Both the position numbers and the translations under genes were made by a program. The notes beneath the pieces are model-generated. The model worked only from the letters and a program-made list of their open reading frames with translations. It ran no database searches and was not told the origin of the DNA. A DNA stretch of 40,156 nucleotides from JAGOEF01 sp964511665 (GTDB lineage: Bacteria; Bacteroidota; Bacteroidia; Bacteroidales; ML635J-15). Shown here in pieces: positions 33,373 to 40,156 of this stretch; within the stretch, counting starts at the first letter, position 1; the number at the start of each line of letters is the position of its first letter. The stretch is taken from NCBI GenBank assembly GCA_964511665.1, contig CAZEHA010000033.1:1-40156 (forward strand), in the 5' to 3' direction.

Positions 33373-35082
33373 TTATTTCACAATTTCGATGAATGTGGCA
33401 TCTTCAAAGTATTTGAAGAATTCCATATCGGTTTTGGCACGACTTTTCAGTTCACCGTCTTTGTTAACGGCTGTGCGCAAATTGTTGAACATTTCGTTAG
33501 CATTTCCTTTGCGTGCATAAGCAATGGCTTTCAGATAGTAGTTTTTAGCACTTTCTTTGTCGGTTCCACAATTAGCAGCGTTGATAGCATCGTCATATTT
33601 TTTATTGAGGAGCAATGCAAGACCGGCATTGAAAGAGCAATCGCTTCCGAAAAATTCGGTAGCACTTTGGTATTTACCTTCCTGAATATTAATGATACCC
33701 TGACCATAGCTGGCTTCGTTGATTCCGGTAGCTGATGCAAAGTATTCTTTAGCAGTTTCTATCTCGCCTTCAACCAAACATACACTTCCCAAATTGTTGA
33801 ATACAGTTGCATTGGCATTCAAGCTTTTGGCTTTTTCGAGAGCAGTTCTGGCAGCAGGAATGTTATTCAATTCAAACTGAACAGCACCTAAGTTGTTGAA
33901 TCCTCTCCAGTCTTTATCGAATTTATCGGTGTATTTGGTGTATATTTCAAGTTTTTTATTCACATCGGTGAACAAGGTAGCACAATACAGAAATTCTTCC
34001 TGTGCAAGTTCGTCGCTGTTGTTGGCATATATTTCTTTAATTTCATCGTCGGTGTGGCCAATCAGCATCACGTTGATATACATTTCGGAACGACGCAGTT
34101 TGGGGTGAATTTCTTGCTCGAGAGCATCGAATGTTTTAGTCATATTACGAATTTCCTGTTCGCGAACAGCGGGATCGGAATGCATTTGAACTACGCGCAA
34201 TACCATATCTTTCTCGGGAAGGCTCGATTCCTGAACCGATTTTTTGAATCCGTCCCAGTCTTCAACTGTAACCTCAGTTTTCACGAAATCTTTTTCTTTA
34301 GCAGCGGCTATTTTTGTGAATTCTTTCGAAATAAAGCCTTCGGCTGTCTTGCTGCGACCATTCGACACATCGGTATTTCTTTCGATGGTACCTTCGGGTG
34401 AAGCATACGATTTCAGTGTTACGCCAATAAAGTTAATTCTTTCGTTTTTGTCAACTTCTTTGATATAAGCCTGCAATTGGGTAACTTCTTCTTTTTTAAC
34501 CTCGGTATTTTTCAGATTGGTTTGGTTTTTATCGTAGTTGATAACAGCCACACGTTTATCGGCTACGTCTTTCACAAAACTATCTTTACCTTTCACTGTT
34601 TTAGCATAAGGATCAACCAGATTGGGTGTTGCAATTACACCATATCCAATAACCTCAGGATCGAAAGTTGATTCTTTTTTGCCTTGCTTTCCAACAATAC
34701 GCAGCTCAACACGCGAATGTTTCATACCATCAACATAATCAACCTTATCGGTATAGGTAAATTTACCTCCTTCTTTATATACTATTACCTGATTGTTTTC
34801 TTTGATTTTTTCGCCCTGAACATACACAGGTGTCAACGCTTTCTCGCCACCTTCCCAAACAATAACAGGGGTAATTTCGGCTTCAACTTTTTTGCTGAAG
34901 TATTTTTCGGGGAATTGCCCTACTATTTTAATTTCAACTTTTCCGGCATGCATTTCGAGCACTTCAGGCTCCATACCGTAGTTGATATCATCGGCATTCT
35001 TGATCATTTTTTTCAAGCCTGCACATCCTGATAACAGGACAACTACCGCTACCATTGTAAAAAGATAGATAAATTTTCTCAT
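33373..35082 (-). CDS. OmpA-like/TPR lipoprotein of the cell envelope
   Basis: The 569-residue protein has a lipoprotein signal (lipobox SGC at residue 20), a roughly 180-residue N-terminal beta domain, and an OmpA-like motif region (FIGVTLKSYASPEGTIERNTDVSNGRS, about 219-245). A TPR array follows (about 390-540; NLGAVQFELNNIPAARTALEKA). An incomplete peptidoglycan-binding domain is possible because the OmpA part is split by helical insertions. The protein is probably tethered to the outer membrane. A TATTTTTG -7 box lies at 35140-35133. No enzymatic residues are visible. Confidence 0.85.
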   Translation of the reverse strand: MRKFIYLFTMVAVVVLLSGCAGLKKMIKNADDINYGMEPEVLEMHAGKVEIKIVGQFPEKYFSKKVEAEITPVIVWEGGEKALTPVYVQGEKIKENNQVIVYKEGGKFTYTDKVDYVDGMKHSRVELRIVGKQGKKESTFDPEVIGYGVIATPNLVDPYAKTVKGKDSFVKDVADKRVAVINYDKNQTNLKNTEVKKEEVTQLQAYIKEVDKNERINFIGVTLKSYASPEGTIERNTDVSNGRSKTAEGFISKEFTKIAAAKEKDFVKTEVTVEDWDGFKKSVQESSLPEKDMVLRVVQMHSDPAVREQEIRNMTKTFDALEQEIHPKLRRSEMYINVMLIGHTDDEIKEIYANNSDELAQEEFLYCATLFTDVNKKLEIYTKYTDKFDKDWRGFNNLGAVQFELNNIPAARTALEKAKSLNANATVFNNLGSVCLVEGEIETAKEYFASATGINEASYGQGIINIQEGKYQSATEFFGSDCSFNAGLALLLNKKYDDAINAANCGTDKESAKNYYLKAIAYARKGNANEMFNNLRTAVNKDGELKSRAKTDMEFFKYFEDATFIEIVK

Positions 35083-35187
35083 AATTGTATCGTTTTAGCG
35101 TTTAAATATTAATTACACTTTTCAATTAATTGCAAAAATAATAATGTTTTTTAATAAAAAAAACAGTATCTCACAGTTTATTAACAA

Positions 35188-35823
35188 TTAAAAAATAATC
35201 CTGTTCATTCCTTTGCTATAGTCACTACCCAATATCATTGTTTTCAGCTTTCGATAACATGAATCATCGCCTAAAAAATCGCAATTACCAACATCTATTA
35301 CCAATGCAGGATAATCAGATTGATGCCTCAAAAAATCGATATATGCCAGCTCGATATTTTTTAAATAATCGGCAGCAATGTTTTGTTCGTATTCGCGTCC
35401 GCGTTTTTTAATTTGTTCAAGCAATATGTTGGTATTTCGGTGTATGTAAACATATAAATCGGGCCGGGGCAATTTACTGTGTATAATATCGAACAGTTGC
35501 CTATAGAGGTGCATTTCGTCGCGCTGAAGGGTATTGGCAGCAAAAATCAATGATTTATTGAAATAGTAATCGGCAATTATCAGGTCGTTGAACAGGCTGT
35601 ACTGCAACAATTCATCTTTCAGTTGATTGTAGCGGTCGGCCAAAAACGACATTTCGAGTGGAAAGGCAAATCGATCGGGGTTTTCGTAGAATTGTGGAAG
35701 AAACGGGTTGTCGGCAAAGCGTTCAAGCACGAGCCTGGCATTTAGGTCTGAGGCCATTTTACAGGCCAAACTGGTTTTACCGGCTCCAATATTTCCTTCT
35801 ATCACTAAAAATCGGATATCCAT
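35188..35823 (-). CDS. Deoxynucleoside kinase family protein
   Basis: The 211-residue protein has a P-loop EGNIGAGKTSLACKMA (9-24), ERFADNPFLPQFYENPDRFAFPLEMSFLADRYNQ (about 34-67, dNK-specific) and an LID-like KKRGREYEQ (about 138-146). These are features of the deoxyadenosine/deoxyguanosine kinase (dAK/dGK) group that salvages deoxynucleosides using ATP. It has its own textbook promoter. Downstream, 35083-35187 is AT-rich without a feature. Confidence 0.9.
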   Translation of the reverse strand: MDIRFLVIEGNIGAGKTSLACKMASDLNARLVLERFADNPFLPQFYENPDRFAFPLEMSFLADRYNQLKDELLQYSLFNDLIIADYYFNKSLIFAANTLQRDEMHLYRQLFDIIHSKLPRPDLYVYIHRNTNILLEQIKKRGREYEQNIAADYLKNIELAYIDFLRHQSDYPALVIDVGNCDFLGDDSCYRKLKTMILGSDYSKGMNRIIF

Positions 35824-35841
35824 ATTGCATTCTTTTCAGCT

Positions 35842-35872
35842 CAAAAGTATTGTAATATGCGGTATTTACAAA
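35842..35872 (-). promoter_or_regulatory. Promoter of the deoxynucleoside kinase gene
   Basis: On the minus strand TTTG (35872-35869), a 19-bp spacer and TACTTTTG (35849-35842) match the consensus exactly. The start site is predicted near 35835, giving a short leader of about 12 bases. Confidence 0.78.
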
Positions 35873-35930
35873 ACCACAAGGCGAGTATTTTCATTTTTTT
35901 ACCGATGCTTAGGTATCGCTTTTGTTAATA

Positions 35931-36258
35931 CAGCAAGCGTGGACGCTTGTTGGTTTTAGTAGTATGCAGCAAGCGTAGTGCTTCGAGAACCTCAGCAACT
36001 AAGCTTACTGCATGATGAGATTGTGGATGCTTGCTGTATAGTAGCTGTGATTGTTTTGCAAACAAAGCCGCCATTGATGCTGCAAGCATGAGTTGTTTTT
36101 GAGAATGCAGCAAGCGTGGTGCTTCGAGAACCTCAGCAACTAAGCTTGCTGCATGGTAAGATTATGGGCAGCAGCGTGGACACTTGCTGCATATTGCGGT
36201 TGTGGACGCTTGCTGCATAGTGAGATTATAGACTGCAGCCAGCGTCCACGCTGGCTGC
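35931..36258. repeat. Cluster of palindromic GCAGCAAGCGT-type repeats
   Basis: No gene covers this 330-bp stretch. The core GCAGCAAGCGT and its complement recur many times, forming hairpins such as 35931-35952 and the perfect 11-bp palindrome with 2-base loop at 36235-36258. A 59-bp block is directly repeated at 35964-36022 and 36105-36163 with four differences. It looks like REP-type or decayed mobile sequence. The short ORFs here do not resemble proteins. Confidence 0.8.
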
Positions 36259-36284
36259 ATAGCATGTATTTTGATATGTGTGCT

Positions 36285-36313
36285 AAAAAAAATCCCGCCT
36301 CAGCAGGATTTTT
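36285..36313 (-). terminator. Intrinsic terminator of the prolyl oligopeptidase gene
   Basis: AAAAATCC (36288-36295) pairs with GGATTTTT (36306-36313), and an inner GC pairing gives a compact hairpin with a T-rich 3' end on the minus strand. It lies 28 bp after the stop at 36341. Confidence 0.78.
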
Positions 36314-36340
36314 CGAAATTACCATTTATTTAACGGAATT

Positions 36341-38470
36341 TTAATAAATGGGTGTAAATTTCAGATTATAGAATACAAATGCATACAAGTCGGCATACTC
36401 CTGAATGATTTTGTCGGTGGGTTTACCGGCACCGTGTCCTGCTTTAGTTTCGATTCTAATTAACATGGGACGTTCGCCTTTATATTTTTCTTGCAGGGTA
36501 GCAATGTATTTAAAAGAATGTGCCGGAACTACCCTGTCGTCGTGGTCGGCAGTGGTAACCATTGTTGCCGGATATTCAACCCCCTCTTTAATATTGTGAA
36601 TGGGCGAATAGGCATACAGATACTCAAACATTTCTTTACTGTCGGCACTGGTACCATAGTCGGTAGCCCAGTATCTGCCAATAGTGAACAGATGATATCG
36701 TAGCATATCCATAACCCCAACAGCCGGCAATGCCACAGCAAATAATTCGGGACGCTGATTGGCTACGGCGCCAACAAGCAAACCGCCGTTCGATCCACCC
36801 TGAATCACAAGTCGTTGCGGAGAGGTATATTTATTATCGATAAGATACTCGGCGGCTGCAATAAAATCGTCGAACACATTTTGCTTGTTCATCAATATAC
36901 CGGCTTTATGCCAATCTTCGCCATATTCGCCCCCACCCCTTAGGTTCGCCACTGCAAGCACGCCACCCTGCTCGAGCCAAAGCAGGCGAACAACGCTGAA
37001 AAATGGAGTCAGGCTAATATTAAAACCTCCGTATCCATACAGCAAGGTGGGATTGTTACCATCGAAAGCTATTTTCTTTTTATGCACAATAAACATGGGT
37101 ATTTTTGTTCCGTCGTTTGATGTATAAAAAACCTGTTTGGTTTCGTATTTTGATGCGTCGAAATCGATTTGGGCATTTTGATACAGCTCCGATTTATTTT
37201 TTTCGATATTGTATTTATAAATAGTAGCAGGTGTAATAAAAGAGGTAACCGTGTAGAAAGTTTCGGTTTCGGTGCGGTCGCCTGCAAAACCACTAACCGA
37301 ACCAATTACGGGCAAGTCGAGATCGTAAAGATAATTACCTTGAATATCGAACAGCTTCACTACCGAATGTGCATCAATCATGTATGTGGCAATTATTTTC
37401 TCTCCAAAAACACTCAGACTTTGCAACACCCCATCAGCCTCCGAAATAATGTCGGTGCGGTATTTTTCGTCACTTCGTTTCGGGTCAATCGATATGAGTT
37501 TATATTTGGGAGCATTGTGGTTGGTATACACGAATAGTTTCCCTTCGAAATGTCCCACAACTCCATAATCGTAGTCGAAACCTTCGATAATTTTTCGCAC
37601 CGGTGCGTTATTTACCGAAAGATCTTTGTAATACAGTGCATTTCCTGAAGTTGATTTGCTGGCGTAAATAATCAGATATTTTTTGTCTTTGGTTACTTCG
37701 GCGGAATAGCTCCACAATGGGTTGTTGTTGTCTTGGTATACCAGTTGATCATTCTCCTGCAAGTCGCCAATTTTATGATAATATACCTTGTTGTGTGAGT
37801 TCATACCACTCAACTCCCCTCCTTTTACCGGTTCAGGATATCGGGAATAAAAGAATCCATCTTCGAACCACGACATGCCACTGAATTTAATCCATTTCAG
37901 GTGATCGTCGAGGTCTTTTCCTGTTTCAATGTCTCTTACATATATTTCCTGCCAGTCGGAGCCGCCACGCGAAATGGCATAGGCCAGGTATTTTCCATCG
38001 TCGGAAACGGCTATCGACGACAATGCAACTGTTCCATCGTCCGACAAAAGATTGGGGTCGAGTAATTCAAATTCCTCTCCTTTCAGGCTGGTTTTATAAA
38101 AAAGTACATTCTGATTCTGAAGTCCGTTGTTCTTATAATAGAAATACTTGTCGCCTTTCTTTACCGGAGCCGATTGTTTCGGGTAATCCCACAATTTGGT
38201 AAGTCGTTCCTGAATTTTATTTCTGAAAGGAATTTGCTCGAGATACGCATTGGTCACTTTGTTCTGTGCAGTAACCCAGGCTTCCACATCAGCAGCCGTA
38301 TCGTTTTCGAGCCAGCGATAGGGGTCAGAAACCACAGTACCAAAATACTCGTCGCTAACATCCACTTTAGTGGTTTCGGGATATTGGATTTCAATATTTT
38401 TAAAATCCGTTTTGTTTTTACATGAAACCATTGCCATTACAATTAAAGCAAAAATTAATACTTTTTTCAT
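36341..38470 (-). CDS. Prolyl oligopeptidase family (S9A) serine peptidase, lipoprotein
   Basis: The start at 38470 gives a lipoprotein signal (MKKVLIFALIVMAMVSC, Cys17) and 709 residues. The N-terminal propeller follows SDPYRWLEND (typical of S9A), and the C-terminal alpha/beta-hydrolase domain has the triad Ser560 (GGSNGGLL), an Asp in ADHDDRVVP (about 643-645) and His679 (KAGHGAGKP). It cleaves prolyl bonds in oligopeptides, probably in the periplasm or on the cell surface. It is monocistronic with a clear terminator. Confidence 0.94.
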   Translation of the reverse strand: MKKVLIFALIVMAMVSCKNKTDFKNIEIQYPETTKVDVSDEYFGTVVSDPYRWLENDTAADVEAWVTAQNKVTNAYLEQIPFRNKIQERLTKLWDYPKQSAPVKKGDKYFYYKNNGLQNQNVLFYKTSLKGEEFELLDPNLLSDDGTVALSSIAVSDDGKYLAYAISRGGSDWQEIYVRDIETGKDLDDHLKWIKFSGMSWFEDGFFYSRYPEPVKGGELSGMNSHNKVYYHKIGDLQENDQLVYQDNNNPLWSYSAEVTKDKKYLIIYASKSTSGNALYYKDLSVNNAPVRKIIEGFDYDYGVVGHFEGKLFVYTNHNAPKYKLISIDPKRSDEKYRTDIISEADGVLQSLSVFGEKIIATYMIDAHSVVKLFDIQGNYLYDLDLPVIGSVSGFAGDRTETETFYTVTSFITPATIYKYNIEKNKSELYQNAQIDFDASKYETKQVFYTSNDGTKIPMFIVHKKKIAFDGNNPTLLYGYGGFNISLTPFFSVVRLLWLEQGGVLAVANLRGGGEYGEDWHKAGILMNKQNVFDDFIAAAEYLIDNKYTSPQRLVIQGGSNGGLLVGAVANQRPELFAVALPAVGVMDMLRYHLFTIGRYWATDYGTSADSKEMFEYLYAYSPIHNIKEGVEYPATMVTTADHDDRVVPAHSFKYIATLQEKYKGERPMLIRIETKAGHGAGKPTDKIIQEYADLYAFVFYNLKFTPIY

Positions 38471-38648
38471 ATTCTTTTTTTTTTGTAAAAATACATAATT
38501 AAAAATCGCTGCTATGAGGCTTAACACAACTTTAACATAATAACAACACTACTTAACAAAACACGCATCAAACATAAGGAATAGGCAATGCCGTTGCAAT
38601 GCTTTACAAAATTAAAGTTACAGGGGCAAAATAATTCTCGATATGTAT

Positions 38649-38656
38649 TACATTTG
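38649..38656 (+). promoter_or_regulatory. Bacteroidota -7 box, TACATTTG
   Basis: An exact TAnnTTTG match ends 18 bases before the ATG of the Omp85-like gene, which would give a short leader. No clear -33 TTTG is visible. Confidence 0.5.
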
Positions 38657-38674
38657 CATAAAAAACAACCAATT

Positions 38675-40000
38675 ATGAAACGAGTTCTCAGCATTATTCT
38701 CACTGCGATGATATCATCCACATTGCTTGCACAGAACAACGACGACAAACCCGGTAACGCGAAACAAGGGTGGAATTTCGGGTTGATTCCTGTGGTTTCG
38801 TACAATTCTGATCTGGGCTTTCAGTACGGTGGACTTACCAATATTTATTATTACGGAGATGGCAAGGTGTTTCCCAAATACTATCACTCCATTTATGCTG
38901 AAGTAAGCCGTTACACCAAAGGAAGTGGAATTTTCCGACTGTTTTACGACACCGAATTTCTGATACCCGGCATTCGCCTTACTGCCGACCTGTCGTATCT
39001 GCCCGATCAGGCACTCGACTTTTATGGGTTTAACGGCTACGACGCTGTATATAACAAGGACTGGACAGACGATTCACAACCGGCAGACATTTATCGTACG
39101 CGAATGTACTATAAGCACCAACGTAATATTCTTAGGTTTAAAGCCGACTTTCAGGGAAAAACAGGAGTTCCCCACCTGAATTGGGCTGCCGGATACGAGT
39201 TTTTAAAAGTTGACATTGGCTCTGTTCCTGTAGAAAGGCTGAATCGCGGAAGAACTGAAGATACGCTACCACACGTTAACGGATTGTACGACGACTATAT
39301 CGACATGGGTATTATTGGCGCCAAAGAAGCTGACGGAGGTATTCATCACCATATAAAAGCCGGTCTGGTTTTCGACACACGCGATAACGAACCCTGCCCA
39401 ATGGAAGGAGTATGGACTGAGATTGTATTGCTCAACAGTATCGGCAGCGATTTTAAGTTCGGGAAACTGGCATTTACACACCGACAGTATTTTACGGTTG
39501 TTCCCGACAATATTTCACTAGCCTATCGCATTGGTTATCAAGGTATTGTTTATGGCGACGCACCTTTCTATATGCTGCCCTACATGGTATATTCGTATAT
39601 GCCCTCATCAACATTAGATGGATTGGGTGGAAGCAAATCGGTACGTGGAATGATACGAAACAGGCTGGTGGCCGACGGTGTGGTGTACGCAAACTTTGAA
39701 TTGCGCTACAAATTCGTTAGGTTCCGCTTTATTAACCAAAATTGGTATCTGGCAATCAATCCGTTTTTCGATTGCGGAAGAACACTTCAAAAAACCGACT
39801 TACCGGTATTTACGGCACTCGAAACCTACAACAACGACCAATATATTAAACCCGGAGAAGAAACCTTTCATTTTACCTATGGTGCCGGCTTACACATCTC
39901 GATGAACGAAAACTTTGTGATTGCTGCCGAAGCCGGTATTCCAATGAATAAAAAAGACGGAGGACTGGGAATATATATTGGCATGAACTGGCTGTTTTAA
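38675..40000 (+). CDS. Omp85/BamA-like outer membrane beta-barrel protein
   Basis: The start at 38675 gives the signal peptide MKRVLSIILTAMISSTLLAQ and 441 residues. There is no POTRA domain: the barrel strands begin soon after residue 35 (GLIPVVSYNSDLGFQYGG). The C-terminal part has an L6-like SVRGMIRNRL motif (about 327-336) and a final strand ending in aromatic Trp-Leu-Phe, as in Omp85/surface-antigen (D15) barrels. It may be a two-partner or TamA-like exporter, or a POTRA-less assembly/lipid-transport barrel. The start follows the -7 box. Confidence 0.85.
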   Translation: MKRVLSIILTAMISSTLLAQNNDDKPGNAKQGWNFGLIPVVSYNSDLGFQYGGLTNIYYYGDGKVFPKYYHSIYAEVSRYTKGSGIFRLFYDTEFLIPGIRLTADLSYLPDQALDFYGFNGYDAVYNKDWTDDSQPADIYRTRMYYKHQRNILRFKADFQGKTGVPHLNWAAGYEFLKVDIGSVPVERLNRGRTEDTLPHVNGLYDDYIDMGIIGAKEADGGIHHHIKAGLVFDTRDNEPCPMEGVWTEIVLLNSIGSDFKFGKLAFTHRQYFTVVPDNISLAYRIGYQGIVYGDAPFYMLPYMVYSYMPSSTLDGLGGSKSVRGMIRNRLVADGVVYANFELRYKFVRFRFINQNWYLAINPFFDCGRTLQKTDLPVFTALETYNNDQYIKPGEETFHFTYGAGLHISMNENFVIAAEAGIPMNKKDGGLGIYIGMNWLF

Positions 40001-40023
40001 TTTTGCTGATCGCATTCAGCCGG

Positions 40024-40068
40024 AATACAGAAGTAAGAATATAGAAGTAAGAATACAGAATACAGAAG
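40024..40068. repeat. Degenerate 14-bp tandem repeat after the Omp85-like gene
   Basis: AATACAGAAGTAAG (40024-40037) is followed by AATATAGAAGTAAG (40038-40051), then AATACAG and AATACAGAAG (40052-40068). It is probably a slippage-type microsatellite. The last 88 bases (40069-40156) hold no confident gene. Confidence 0.8.
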
Positions 40069-40156
40069 GGTTGGCTTTCAATCAAACAATATTCTCATCC
40101 AACTTGAATTTTACTATTTTCTCGGAGCAGCAGTTTTCTATCGCCCAACGAAAAGC

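Noticed and set aside
35925..36113. Short ORF in the palindromic repeat region
   Set aside because: It is made of repeats in one frame, with no homologous features; the region is non-coding.
35931..36258. CRISPR-like spacing of repeats
   Set aside because: Repeats are irregular, palindromic and differ in length; there are no uniform spacers and no cas genes.
40082..40156. Possible C-terminal end of a minus-strand gene at the window edge
   Set aside because: The minus strand is open for about 24 codons with a stop at 40082-40084, but two other frames are also open. The sequence is too short to support a gene.

Overview
The window comes from an anaerobic Bacteroidota, most likely a Bacteroidales-type organism. 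The reasons are two type IX secretion (T9SS) C-terminal sorting domains, many Sec lipoproteins, the phylum-specific promoter signature (TTTG, about 19-22 bp, TAnnTTTG) before several genes, mostly weak Shine-Dalgarno sites, and Bacteroidota-typical genes (short RsmI-like methylase, DUF5684 pair, DUF1015 next to serA, tricorn-type and prolyl-oligopeptidase-type exported peptidases). Roughly 35-40 genes are packed on both strands. I see no rRNA, tRNA, CRISPR array, insertion sequence or phage gene.

Layout. 1-2.9 kb: edge repeats, a membrane-anchored AAA-like NTPase, a candidate small RNA, yqgE and an FtsB/DivIC-like division protein. 3.0-8.4 kb (minus strand): a flavodoxin-fold quinone reductase, two T9SS cargo proteins (a lectin-like protein and a C45-type Ntn hydrolase with a calcium-loop insertion), and an MBL hydrolase/PepC pair with a terminator. 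8.5-11.6 kb (plus strand): a tight operon of RsmI-like methylase, FMN-binding polyferredoxin membrane protein, membrane-tethered nitroreductase and ThpR. 11.6-13.2 kb: three small membrane proteins, two of which share a duplicated 5' leader. 13.5-18.8 kb: Hsp20, a DUF1015/serA pair, a dihydroorotate-dehydrogenase-like protein, an M48 lipoprotein and a small lipoprotein. 18.9-22.1 kb: a tricorn-type protease.

22.4-31.1 kb is the centre of interest: an [FeFe]-hydrogenase locus of ten plus-strand genes in two transcription units. The first unit is a regulatory cassette: DRTGG-like protein, RsbW-like ATPase, an [FeFe]-hydrogenase-like sensor with an altered H-cluster pocket, a second DRTGG-like protein, a PHP-domain protein and a second GHKL ATPase. 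These are translationally coupled by overlapping start and stop codons. The second unit encodes a cysteine-poor thioredoxin-fold subunit, HydB, HydA and HydC. Together these make an NADH/ferredoxin-dependent, probably electron-bifurcating hydrogenase. Both promoters carry the same arrangement of two tandem 18-bp palindromes that closely match the operator of the NADH/NAD+ sensor Rex. My model is that redox state (through Rex) controls both units, while the sensor-hydrogenase cassette adds an H2- or electron-flux-responsive layer.

31.1-40.2 kb: a PAP2-obgE-adk operon, an OmpA/TPR lipoprotein, a deoxynucleoside kinase with a textbook promoter, a palindromic repeat cluster, a prolyl oligopeptidase lipoprotein, an Omp85-like barrel protein and a terminal microsatellite-like repeat. 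All functional statements are inferred from the sequence by eye; no database search was run.
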